This document shows positions 56,814 to 64,000 of a stretch of 64,000 nucleotides of DNA, in pieces (the first letter of the stretch is position 1; every line of letters starts with the position of its first letter). The translations under genes were made by a program, and so were the position numbers. This DNA is from Streptomyces sp. NRRL F-525 (lineage in GTDB: Bacteria; Actinomycetota; Actinomycetes; Streptomycetales; Streptomycetaceae), in NCBI RefSeq assembly GCF_000716605.1, contig NZ_JNXE01000003.1, positions 248,001 through 312,000 on the forward strand, written 5' to 3'. A model generated the notes under the pieces. The model made no database searches, was not told the origin of the DNA, and saw only the letters and a program-made list of their open reading frames with translations.

Positions 56814-57958
56814 GCCGTGTCCTGGCTGCCGCGGCGGAACTCGGCGAACCGCTCGTAGCGTTCGTACCGCTCGACCCGGCGGCGCTTGGCGCGGCGGAAG
56901 CGGCGGGCGACCAGCCGGGCCAGGTCGGCGGCCCCGACCATGCCGGCCTCGGGGCCGAGCTGGGCGCGCACTATGCGGGCCTCGGGGCGGTAGCCGCGGC
57001 CGGTGAGCTGGCGCTTGAACGCGTCCCGCGCGGGGCCGATCAGCAGGTCGTCGGCGGCCGAGACACCGCCGCCGATCACGAAGCAGGAGGGGTCGAGGGC
57101 GGCGGCGAGGTTGGCGATGCCAACGCCGAGCCACTGACCGATGTCCTGGAGCAGCTCGATGCACATCGCGTCGCCCTCGCGGGCCAGCTCGGTGATCATC
57201 GGGCCGGTGATCTCGCCGATGTTGCCCTTGACGTGCTCGATGATCCCGTACGCCACCGGGGAGTCGGCGGCGGCCAGCTCCCGCGCCTCCCTGACCAGGG
57301 CGTTGCCGGAGCTGTACTGCTCCCAGCAGCCGCGGTTGCCGCACGCGCAGCGGTGGCCGCCGGGGACGACCTGCATATGGCCGAACTCGCCGGCGACGCC
57401 CCACTTGCCGCGCTTGACCTGGCCGTCCTCCAGGATCGCGCCGCCGATGCCGGTGCCGAGCGTGATCATGACGAGGTGGTCCTCGCCGCGGCCGGCGCCG
57501 AAGCGCCACTCGGCCCAGGCGGCGGTGTTCGCGTCGTTGTCCACCAGGACCGGTACGGAGAGCCTGCTCGTGATGCGGTCCCTGAGGGGCTCGTTGCGCC
57601 ACGACAGGTGGGGGGCGAACAGGACGCGGTTGCGGTCGGCGTCGACCCAGCCGGCCGCGCCGATGCCGACGGCGTGCACGTCGTGCCGGTCGGAGAGGTC
57701 CAGGACCAGTTCGACGATGGTGTCCTCGACGACCTTGGGGCTCTTGGACTTGTCCGGGGTCTCCGTGCGGAGCTTCTCCAGGATGTTGCCGTCGGCGTCC
57801 ACGACGCCCGCCATGACCTTGGTGCCGCCGATGTCGATGCCGACCGTGGGCACGCGGGGGGCCGTCAGGTGCGACCTTCGCTCACGGGTGCCGACGGTCC
57901 TGAGTGCGGGGGCACGCCGGGAGCCTATGGGGGCGCTGAAGTTGCCGTAGGTGCTCAT
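56810..57958 (-). CDS. ROK-family sugar kinase
   Basis: 382 aa from the ATG at 57958. Motifs are the phosphate-binding GIDIGGTKVMAGVVD near 37-51, catalytic region VLVDNDANTAAWAEW, LGTGIGGAI, and the ROK zinc motif GHRCACGNRGCWEQY (CxCGxxGCxE). It lacks an HTH, so it is an enzyme rather than a ROK repressor. About 35 N-terminal and 25 basic C-terminal residues extend beyond the usual glucokinase. A GntR-type operator sits 180 bp upstream. The sugar is not determined; glucose, N-acetyl sugars and fructose are all possible. Confidence 0.88.
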   Translation of the reverse strand: MSTYGNFSAPIGSRRAPALRTVGTRERRSHLTAPRVPTVGIDIGGTKVMAGVVDADGNILEKLRTETPDKSKSPKVVEDTIVELVLDLSDRHDVHAVGIGAAGWVDADRNRVLFAPHLSWRNEPLRDRITSRLSVPVLVDNDANTAAWAEWRFGAGRGEDHLVMITLGTGIGGAILEDGQVKRGKWGVAGEFGHMQVVPGGHRCACGNRGCWEQYSSGNALVREARELAAADSPVAYGIIEHVKGNIGEITGPMITELAREGDAMCIELLQDIGQWLGVGIANLAAALDPSCFVIGGGVSAADDLLIGPARDAFKRQLTGRGYRPEARIVRAQLGPEAGMVGAADLARLVARRFRRAKRRRVERYERYERFAEFRRGSQDTA

Positions 57959-58030
57959 CGGGCCCGATTCTGCCTCACCGTGACCGTGGGTGCTGTGCGG
58001 GGGCGTGAAGGGGGGTTCGGATCGTTGTCT

Positions 58031-58112
58031 GGTGCGGGTGCGTCGTGGCTGGTCGCGCCCCGCGGCGGAGCCGCAAATCGAAACAGCCCCGCGCCCCTGA
58101 AGAAGGGGCGCG
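58031..58112 (-). repeat. Dispersed 3'-end repeat, copy E (interrupted)
   Basis: On the minus strand an 8- to 9-bp hairpin (58087-58112, GCGCCCC/GGGGCGC arms) follows the gntR stop by 67 bp. The core is interrupted by about 25 bp before resuming as GCGCGACCAGCC (58060-58049). Same orientation as gntR, again at a gene 3' end. Confidence 0.6.
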
Positions 58113-58137
58113 ATACTGAGCGCCAACTCATTCGCAT

Positions 58138-58147
58138 TGTCCGGACA
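58138..58147. promoter_or_regulatory. GntR-type operator upstream of the ROK kinase operon
   Basis: The perfect palindrome TGTCCGGACA, in the context CATTGTCCGGACATTATG, lies 180 bp upstream of the ROK kinase ATG and 33 bp past the gntR stop. An identical site is at 58997-59006. Confidence 0.65.
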
Positions 58148-58179
58148 TTATGACGAACAGCGTGGGTGAAGCGGTGCAA

Positions 58180-58944
58180 TCAGGGACGTACCAGGAGCTG
58201 GAACTCGAACGAGTAACGCGTCGGCCGGTACGTATGGCTGCCGAACTCGACCGCGCGCCCCGTGTCGTCGAACGTCGTGCGTTGCATGGTGAGGAGCGGG
58301 GCGCCCTCGGGCTCGGCGAGGCGTTCGGCCTCCTCCGCCGTGGCGCCGCGGGCGCCGATGGACTGGCGGGCGCTGTGCAGGGTGATGCCGGCGGTGCGCA
58401 TCATGCGGTACAGGCCGGTGGCCTCCAGTTGCGCGGTGTCCAGGTCGAGGAGGCCGAGCGGCAGGTGGTTGGAGAGGTACGCCATCGGCTCGCCGTGCGC
58501 CAGGCGCAGCCGGTCGATGCGATGTACGTCGCTGTCCTCGGCCACGCCGAGCGCCGCCGCGACCTCGGCGGAGGCCGTCACGACACTGTTGATGAGGACC
58601 TTCGTGGCGGGGCGCTGTCCGGCCGCCTCCAGGTCGTCGAAGAGGCTGCTGAGTTCCAGCGGGCGCTTGACCTGGCTGTGCACGACCTGCGTGCCGACGC
58701 CCCGGCGGCGCACCAGGAGGCCCTTGTCGACCAGTGACTGGATGGCCTGGCGGACGGTGGGCCGGGACAGGCCGAGCCGGGCCGCCAGTTCGATCTCGTT
58801 GCCCAGCAGGCTGCCGGGGGTCAGCGAGCCGTGTTCGATCGCGGCCTCCAGTTGCTGCGACAGCTGGAAGTACAACGGCACCGGGCTGCTCCGGTCCACG
58901 CTGAGCTCGAGCGGCACGGTCGGGTCCACATCTGGTTTCGGCAC
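58180..58944 (-). CDS. GntR-family regulator, HutC/UTRA subfamily
   Basis: 254 aa. The N-terminal winged HTH (about 20-90) includes PLYFQLSQQLEAAIEHGSLT, then EIELAARLGLSRPTVRQAIQ and SLVDKGLLVRRRGVGTQV. The C-terminal UTRA domain runs about 100-250 (VHRIDRLRLAHGEPMAYLSN, LLTMQRTTFDDTG). HutC-type regulators usually sense sugars or sugar phosphates. It lies between a ROK kinase operon and a divergent dehydrogenase gene, each with a TGTCCGGACA site upstream, so it probably controls both and itself. Confidence 0.93.
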   Translation of the reverse strand: MPKPDVDPTVPLELSVDRSSPVPLYFQLSQQLEAAIEHGSLTPGSLLGNEIELAARLGLSRPTVRQAIQSLVDKGLLVRRRGVGTQVVHSQVKRPLELSSLFDDLEAAGQRPATKVLINSVVTASAEVAAALGVAEDSDVHRIDRLRLAHGEPMAYLSNHLPLGLLDLDTAQLEATGLYRMMRTAGITLHSARQSIGARGATAEEAERLAEPEGAPLLTMQRTTFDDTGRAVEFGSHTYRPTRYSFEFQLLVRP

Positions 58945-58996
58945 GGGGCCGAGCGTAGCTGTGTGAATGGTTGACGGGAAGTGATGTAGTTCGATT

Positions 58997-59006
58997 GTCC
59001 GGACAT
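58997..59006. promoter_or_regulatory. GntR-type operator in the gntR/dehydrogenase divergent promoter
   Basis: TGTCCGGACA, in the context GATTGTCCGGACATACG, lies 41 bp before the dehydrogenase ATG and 52 bp upstream of gntR. It shares ATTGTCCGGACAT with the site at 58138-58147. Confidence 0.7.
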
Positions 59007-59047
59007 ACGCATTGACAGCGTGCCTGGTCGGCCCTCAGTTTGTTCCC

Positions 59048-60064
59048 ATGCGCATCGGAGTCATCGGTACGGGCCGCATCGGGACCATCCATGCCAGGAC
59101 GCTCAGCCGTCATCGCGAGGTCGGTTCGCTGATCCTCACGGACGTGGACCCGGTTCGGGCCCAGGAGCTGGCGAACCGGCTAGGGGAAACGGCGGCACCG
59201 AGCACGGAGGAGATCTTCAAGTGGGGCGTGGACGCCGTGGTGATCACCACGGCGACATCGGCGCACGCCGAATTAATCGGGAGAGCGGCACGGTCCGGGC
59301 TCCCGGTGTTCTGCGAGAAGCCCATCGCCCTCGACCTGCCGGGCTCGTTGCAGGCGATCGCCGAGGTCGAGACGGCGGGAACGATCCTTCAGATGGGGTT
59401 CCAGCGCCGGTTCGACGCGGGCTACACGGGCGCCCGGGAGGCGGTGCGCTCGGGGCGGCTGGGACGGCTGCACACGGTCCGCGCGACGACCTCCGACCAG
59501 ACGCCTCCCCCGGCCGCCTACCTCCCGATCTCCGGCGGGCTGTACCGGGACACCCTGATCCACGACTTCGACATGCTGCGCTGGGTGACCGGGCACGAGG
59601 TCGTCGACGTGTACGCGACCGGTTCGGACGCCGGTCCCGCGATGTTCCGCGAGGCCGGTGACATCGACACGGCCGCGGCGGTCCTCACCCTGGACGACGG
59701 CACGCTGGCCACGACGACGGCCGCGCGTCTGAACGGGGCGGGCTACGACGTCCGGATGGAGCTGGCCGGAGAACTCGACCAGGTCGTCGTCGGCCTGGAC
59801 GACCGCACGCCCATCGCGTCCACCGAGCCGACCGGTCCCCCGGCCGCGACCAAGCCGTGGACCGGCTTCCTGGAGCGCTTCGGGCCCGCCTACGAGGCCG
59901 AGCTGATCGCCTTCGTGGAGGTCGTCGTCGGCCAGCGCACCAACCCGTGCGACGGCCGCGAGGCCCTCCAGGCACTGCGCATCGCCGAGGCCTGCGAAGT
60001 GTCCAGACGCGAACACAGACCCGTCCGCCTCGCGGAGATCGCGGGCGCCTTCCCCTACAGCTGA
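59048..60064 (+). CDS. Gfo/Idh/MocA-family dehydrogenase (inositol 2-dehydrogenase-like), with a TTA codon
   Basis: 338 aa from the ATG at 59048. N-terminal Rossmann motif MRIGVIGTGRIGTIHART; the family's catalytic-region motif FCEKPIALDLPGS near 98-110; then GFQRRFDAGY and GGLYRDTLIHDFDMLRWVTG, as in myo-inositol and related sugar dehydrogenases. It oxidises a sugar or cyclitol with NAD(P)+. Leu76 is encoded by TTA (59273-59275), the only in-frame TTA I found in this window, which in Streptomyces makes translation depend on the bldA tRNA. Divergent from, and probably controlled by, the GntR gene. Confidence 0.9.
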   Translation: MRIGVIGTGRIGTIHARTLSRHREVGSLILTDVDPVRAQELANRLGETAAPSTEEIFKWGVDAVVITTATSAHAELIGRAARSGLPVFCEKPIALDLPGSLQAIAEVETAGTILQMGFQRRFDAGYTGAREAVRSGRLGRLHTVRATTSDQTPPPAAYLPISGGLYRDTLIHDFDMLRWVTGHEVVDVYATGSDAGPAMFREAGDIDTAAAVLTLDDGTLATTTAARLNGAGYDVRMELAGELDQVVVGLDDRTPIASTEPTGPPAATKPWTGFLERFGPAYEAELIAFVEVVVGQRTNPCDGREALQALRIAEACEVSRREHRPVRLAEIAGAFPYS

Positions 60065-60119
60065 GCAGCACAGTCGTGTCGTAGACGGTGATCCCTCCTC
60101 AGGCACCTCAGGGGGCCGC

Positions 60120-60557
60120 TCAGGACGTACGGACCGCCAGCACCGTCCCCTGGGCGACCGCGCAGAGGGACTCCGTGCCGTCGTCGGCGACCGCGAGGAC
60201 GTCGCAGCGGACGACGGCCTGGCGGCGGCCTGCCTGGACGACCTCCGCGTGGGCGCGCAGGACGCGGCCGGTGGCCGGGCGGACGTACTGGATGGAGAGC
60301 CCGCCCGTGAGGACCGCGGGGCCGAGTGCCGTACCGCCGGCGAACGTGAGCGCGTTGTCGGCGGCGTAGGCGAGGACTCCGCCGTGCACGAAGCCGTTCT
60401 GCTGCGTCAGGTCCTCCCTGATGTCGATCTCCAGCGTGGCGATCCCGCCCCCGAAGGCGCTCAGCCGCGCACCGATCAGCCTGCTGAAGGGCTGACTCTC
60501 CAGCGCCTTCCGAGCCATGGTCAGGTCGAACCCGGCGAACTCGGCACTTGCGGTCAC
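60120..60557 (-). CDS. PaaI-family hotdog thioesterase
   Basis: 145 aa, one hotdog domain. The PaaI/4HBT motif NGFVHGGVLAYAADN (with HGG) near 53-67, and SIQYVRPATG follow the family pattern. Members hydrolyse acyl- or aryl-CoA thioesters in the cytoplasm. It is downstream of the P450 gene on the same strand but separated by a 153-bp gap with an inverted repeat. Substrate unknown. Confidence 0.88.
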   Translation of the reverse strand: MTASAEFAGFDLTMARKALESQPFSRLIGARLSAFGGGIATLEIDIREDLTQQNGFVHGGVLAYAADNALTFAGGTALGPAVLTGGLSIQYVRPATGRVLRAHAEVVQAGRRQAVVRCDVLAVADDGTESLCAVAQGTVLAVRTS

Positions 60558-60588
60558 GAGGACGGTCCTCCTACAGGATCCATGACTT

Positions 60589-60612
60589 TCACGGCAGTTA
60601 CGGCTGCCGTGA
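60589..60612. terminator. 9-bp perfect inverted repeat between P450 and thioesterase genes
   Basis: TCACGGCAG (60589-60597) and CTGCCGTGA (60604-60612) flank a 6-nt loop, 98 bp after the P450 stop and 31 bp before the thioesterase start. It could terminate P450 transcription or act as an operator for the thioesterase gene. The adjacent 60613-60680 is an imperfect GCT/GTT-rich tract. Confidence 0.45.
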
Positions 60613-60710
60613 CTTCAACGACCGCTGCGGCTAAGGCAGTTGCTGCCGAGGTTGCTGTTGCTACGGCCGTCAGGGCTCCGCCGTCGCTACGACCACCCCG
60701 TGCGGCCGTT

Positions 60711-61895
60711 CTACCAGCGCACCGGCAGCGCCCGCATCCCGCGCATCAGCATGCCCGGGAGCCAGTCGCCGGGCGGCCCGTCCAGAGTGAGGGCGGGAGC
60801 GCGCTCCAGCAGGGTGCGTATCGCCGTGCGGGCTTCGAGGCGGGCCAAGGGGGCGCCGAGGCAGTAGTGGATGCCGTGGCCGAAGGCGAGGTGGCCGCGG
60901 GCGTCGCGGCGGATGTCGAAGCGGTCCGGGGCCGGAAAGCGGACCCCGTCGCGGTCGGCGGCGGTCAGGCCGACCATGACCGGATCGCCCCGCTCCACCG
61001 GGGTGCCGGCGATCTCCAGCGGCTCCGCGGCGAACCGGAACGTGCCGTTCTCCACCGGGCCCTCGTAGCGCAGCATCTCCTCGATCGCGCCGTCGAGGAG
61101 GGTCATGTCGGCGCGCAGGGCGGCGAGTTGGTCCGGGTGGGTGAGCAGGGCGTGGATGCCGCTGGTGAGGAGGTTGACGGTGGTCTCGTGGCCGGCGATG
61201 AGCAGGATGAAGGCCATGCCCCGCAGTTCCTGCGGGGAGAGCCGGTCGCCGTCCTCGGCGGTGGTGCGGATCAGGTCGCTCAGCAGGTCGCCGCTGGGGC
61301 CCGCGCAGCGCTTGTCCTCGATCAGGTCGCCGAGGTATTCGGCGAGCCGTACGAACGCGTCGTACTCGGCACCCGAACTGGTGGGCGCCACCGCCTCAGT
61401 GGACAGCTTGCGGAACTCCGCGCGGTCCAGCTCCGGCACGCCCAGGAGCTCGCTGATCACCGTGATCGGCAGCGGGTAGGAGAGCGCCTCGACGAGATCG
61501 GCGCGGCCGGAGGGCAGCATGGCGTCGAGCAGGTCGTCGGTGATCCGCTGGACGCGCGGGCGCAGTTCCTCGACCCGGCGCATGGTGAACGAGCGGCTGA
61601 TCAGCCCGCGCAGGCGGGTGTGGTCCGGCGGGTCGGTGGTCAGCAGGTATCTGCCGATCAGCTCCTCGTCGAGGAACGTCACCCCGATCTTGCCGCCGTC
61701 CTTGGCCAGTCGCGGGTCGGTGAGCGCCGAGCGCGCCTCGTCGTACCCCACGATCAGCCAGGTCACGTGGTGCTCGTCCGGCGCCGGCAGCCGTACGCGG
61801 TGCACCGGGCCCGACTTCCGCAGCATGGCGTACACCTGGTGCAGGTCCCGCCGGAACGCCTCGCCGAACTCCCCCAGATCGATCACTTCGGTCAT
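60711..61895 (-). CDS. Cytochrome P450 (CYP107-like)
   Basis: 394 aa, soluble bacterial class. The I-helix is LIAGHETT near 231-238, the K-helix EEMLRYEGP has the ExxR signature, and the haem pocket FGHGIHYCLGAPLAR has axial Cys C345. The sequence matches the CYP107/CYP105-type Streptomyces P450s that oxidise macrolides and other small molecules. No ferredoxin gene is adjacent, so redox partners come from elsewhere. No biosynthetic cluster is seen around it. Confidence 0.94.
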   Translation of the reverse strand: MTEVIDLGEFGEAFRRDLHQVYAMLRKSGPVHRVRLPAPDEHHVTWLIVGYDEARSALTDPRLAKDGGKIGVTFLDEELIGRYLLTTDPPDHTRLRGLISRSFTMRRVEELRPRVQRITDDLLDAMLPSGRADLVEALSYPLPITVISELLGVPELDRAEFRKLSTEAVAPTSSGAEYDAFVRLAEYLGDLIEDKRCAGPSGDLLSDLIRTTAEDGDRLSPQELRGMAFILLIAGHETTVNLLTSGIHALLTHPDQLAALRADMTLLDGAIEEMLRYEGPVENGTFRFAAEPLEIAGTPVERGDPVMVGLTAADRDGVRFPAPDRFDIRRDARGHLAFGHGIHYCLGAPLARLEARTAIRTLLERAPALTLDGPPGDWLPGMLMRGMRALPVRW

Positions 61896-61960
61896 GCCTG
61901 CCCCCTCCTGGTCGATCCCCCGAGGTCTCCCAGTGCCATGAGAACGGACGGCGGCGGCGA

Positions 61961-62641
61961 CTAGTGCCCGCTCTCCCCGTCCTCTTCGAGCAGACCCGCG
62001 TCGTACGCCAACAGGGCGATCTGGACACGGTTGTTGAGGTCGAGCTTGGCCAGGATGCGGGAGACGTGGGTCTTGACGGTGGCGACGCTCATGAAGAGGC
62101 CGGTGGCGATCTCGGCGTTGGCGAGGCCCTGTCCGACGGCGACGGCGACCTCGCGTTCGCGGTCCCCCAGGGCGGCGATGCGTTCACGCGCGCGTGCCCG
62201 ACGGGTGTCGGTGGCGGTGCCGGCCGCGTGCTCCATCAACTGCCGGGTGACCGCGGGCGACAGCACGGGATCACCGGCCGCGACCCGGCGTACGGCGTCG
62301 AGGATCTCGGCGGGCGGGGTGTCCTTGAGGACGAATCCGGCGGCGCCCGCGCGGAGGGCCCGTAGCACCTGTTCGTCGGCGTGGAAGGTGGTGAGGACGA
62401 CGATCTGGGGCGCGTCGCCCCGGGCGCGCAACCGCTCCGTCGCCGTCAGCCCGTCGACCGACGGCATGCGGATGTCCATGAGGACGACGTCCGGGTGGAC
62501 GCGGTCGACGAGTTCCTCGACCTCGCTGCCGTCGGCGGCCTCGCCGACGATCTCGATGTCGGCGGCGCCGCCCATCATGAAGGACAGCCCGGCCCGCACC
62601 AGCGGGTCGTCGTCGACGAGGAGCAGTCTGATCGCAGTCAT
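61961..62641 (-). CDS. NarL/LuxR-type response regulator
   Basis: 226 aa. Receiver acidic triad D10-D12, phospho-acceptor D56 (VVLMDIRMP) and FVLKDTPP with the conserved Lys. LuxR HTH at about 150-210: ALGDREREVAVAVGQGLANA, then ATVKTHVSRILAKLDLNNRV. It follows the histidine kinase gene by 174 bp; the gap shows only imperfect GGCTCA-type repeats. Partner of that kinase. Confidence 0.92.
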   Translation of the reverse strand: MTAIRLLLVDDDPLVRAGLSFMMGGAADIEIVGEAADGSEVEELVDRVHPDVVLMDIRMPSVDGLTATERLRARGDAPQIVVLTTFHADEQVLRALRAGAAGFVLKDTPPAEILDAVRRVAAGDPVLSPAVTRQLMEHAAGTATDTRRARARERIAALGDREREVAVAVGQGLANAEIATGLFMSVATVKTHVSRILAKLDLNNRVQIALLAYDAGLLEEDGESGH

Positions 62642-62815
62642 GGGGCTACGTAACCACGCACGCGTGGCGGGCGGTTACCGGGCCGTGCGAGGCCACCCCA
62701 AGGGTCGGCTCACTCAGGGGACGGCTCAGGGGGCGACTCAGAGAGAGGTGACTCTCCCGGGACCTCCATCACCCTTGCGCGGCAGCGGAGTTGCCCCTGA
62801 CGGGCCGTGGACGAC

Positions 62816-63994
62816 TCAGCCCCAGGGCAGCCACGCCCGCACCCGGAACCCCCCGCCCTCCCCCGGCCCGTGCTCCAGCCGTCCCCCCGCCAACGTCGCC
62901 CGCTCGGTCAGCCCGATCAACCCCTGGCCGGAACCGGGGACATGGGGCACCTCGCCCTCCGGGGGCGGGTTGTGCACGGCGATCACCAGGCCGTCGCCCG
63001 GGGTGCCGGTGAGCGTCACCGTGACCTCCGTGCCCGGGGCGTGCTTGCGGGCGTTGGTGAGGGCCTCCTGGGCGATGCGGTAGGCGGTGCGGCCGACCGA
63101 GGCGGGGACGGCGGCGGGGTCGGTGACCCGGTTGGCGAGGGTGACCTTCATGCCGGCCTCGCGGGACTCGGTGACCAGCGCGTCCAGGGCGCCGAGCGTG
63201 GGCTGCGGGCGGCCCGTGTCGTCGGGCTCGCCCGCGCGCAGGACGCCGATGATCTCCCGCAGGTCCTGGAGGGCCTCGTGGGCGCTCTCCCGGATGACAC
63301 CGGCCGCCCGCGCGACCTCCTCGCGGGGCGCGTCCGGGCGGAACTCCAGCGCGCCCGCGTGCACGCTCAGCAGGGTCAGCCGGTGGGCGAGCACGTCGTG
63401 CATCTCGCGCGCGATGGCTTCGCGGGCGAGCCGCTGGGCCTGCTCGGCGCGGAGCTCCGCCTCCGTCTCGGCGCGCCGGGCGCGGTCGCGCAGGCTGAGC
63501 ATGAGCTGCCGCTTGGAGCGGACGAACATGCCCCAGCCGATGACGGTGAGGGTGAGCAGTTCGGTGAACACGACCGCGCCGGCGTACGGCAGGTCGGGGT
63601 CCGGGCGCAGCCAGAAGAACAACGGGGCCAGGGCGAGCTGGACGCCGCCGATCCAGGCGACGTAGCGGAAGGGGCGGTGCACGGCGAGCGTGAACACGGC
63701 GACCATGGCGGCACCGCCCGCCGTGTTCGACACGAAGCCGACGGGCACCATCGCGACCGCGAGCCCGACCGGCCAGCGGCGGCGCAGCCACACCGCGCCG
63801 CAGGCGAGGACGCCGAAGAACTGGTCCACGACGGCGAGGGAGTGCGGGGTCGCGGTGTCGCTGTCGAGGGTCTGCGCGGCGGCGAGTCCGATGCCGACCG
63901 CCAGCAGGAAGCAGCAGGTGTCGACGACCCAGTCGCGGGCGGTACGGCGGGGGCGTCCGCGCCGTTCGACGTCGGGGTCGAGTTCGTCGGCCAC
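62816..63994 (-). CDS. Sensor histidine kinase (HisKA_3 type); start near window edge
   Basis: About 392 aa from a GTG at 63994, but the frame stays open to 64000, so the true start may lie outside the window. About five hydrophobic segments span residues 24-165. The H-box is AREMHDVLAHRLTLLSVHAG, the N-box ALTNARKHAPGTEVTV and the G-box GSGQGLIGLTERATL. It is the cognate sensor for the NarL-type regulator at 61961-62641. Confidence 0.9.
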   Translation of the reverse strand: MADELDPDVERRGRPRRTARDWVVDTCCFLLAVGIGLAAAQTLDSDTATPHSLAVVDQFFGVLACGAVWLRRRWPVGLAVAMVPVGFVSNTAGGAAMVAVFTLAVHRPFRYVAWIGGVQLALAPLFFWLRPDPDLPYAGAVVFTELLTLTVIGWGMFVRSKRQLMLSLRDRARRAETEAELRAEQAQRLAREAIAREMHDVLAHRLTLLSVHAGALEFRPDAPREEVARAAGVIRESAHEALQDLREIIGVLRAGEPDDTGRPQPTLGALDALVTESREAGMKVTLANRVTDPAAVPASVGRTAYRIAQEALTNARKHAPGTEVTVTLTGTPGDGLVIAVHNPPPEGEVPHVPGSGQGLIGLTERATLAGGRLEHGPGEGGGFRVRAWLPWG

Positions 63995-64000
63995 GGCGGA

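Overview
The window is chromosomal DNA of a Streptomyces or a very close actinomycete. The signs are very high GC, genes packed on both strands with frequent 4-bp ATGA or GTGA overlaps, many GTG starts, leaderless-looking promoters and a single TTA codon. Family content agrees: an F420-type LLM oxidoreductase, a gluABCD-type uptake operon, PucR, IclR and GntR regulators, and a Ser/Thr kinase with an FHA partner. I see no rRNA, tRNA, CRISPR array, prophage or biosynthetic gene cluster. There are about 51 protein-coding genes; two run to or near the window edges.

Layout. 1-5190: a left-truncated fusion of a nucleoside-phosphorylase-like domain to a TIR domain, then a PIN-like/Zn/FHA protein divergent from a membrane Ser/Thr kinase. 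5257-10582: an IclR regulator and a three-gene operon (DgcA/StcD-like flavoprotein, Rieske oxygenase, FAD/2Fe-2S reductase) for oxidative N-demethylation of a betaine-type compound, with a tandem IclR-type operator. 10619-17439: a macrodomain protein coupled to a phytoene-desaturase-like oxidoreductase, an inositol-monophosphatase-family enzyme, a gamma-glutamyltranspeptidase homologue and a Tat-exported phosphoesterase with a LamG-like tail. 17553-17796: a 244-bp MITE-like element with perfect 23-bp terminal inverted repeats. 17793-20436: a histidine kinase/response regulator/methyltransferase operon. 20602-22434: an AhpD-like protein and a secreted DUF3558-like protein.

22461-31374 is a reductive pyrimidine (or hydantoin) degradation locus: NCS1 permease, F420-type LLM oxidoreductase, dihydropyrimidinase, two beta-ureidopropionase paralogues, a class III (beta-alanine/omega-amino acid) aminotransferase and a PucR regulator. 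No conventional dihydropyrimidine dehydrogenase is present, so the LLM enzyme is a candidate for the reductive step.

31656-47592: a large protein with a degenerate HTH, an XRE/methionine aminopeptidase pair sharing a divergent leaderless promoter, a ClpC-like ATPase, a secreted gamma-glutamyltranspeptidase, an unknown membrane-anchored protein, a secreted S15/CocE-type hydrolase, the gluABCD-like importer, a secreted lipase-like hydrolase and exonuclease III. 47623-56134: an MBL-fold hydrolase, a PcaD-PcaC (PcaL-type) fusion lacking the nucleophile serine, and a coupled SWIM/SNF2 pair whose SWIM partner has a repeat-built N-terminal half. 56232-60064: a ROK kinase operon and a Gfo/Idh/MocA dehydrogenase, both apparently controlled by a GntR/HutC regulator through TGTCCGGACA sites; the dehydrogenase carries the TTA codon. 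60120-64000: a thioesterase, a cytochrome P450 and a second two-component system.

A dispersed hairpin-bearing repeat (core GGGGCGCGGGGAACTGCGCG) occurs five times, each copy downstream of a gene.
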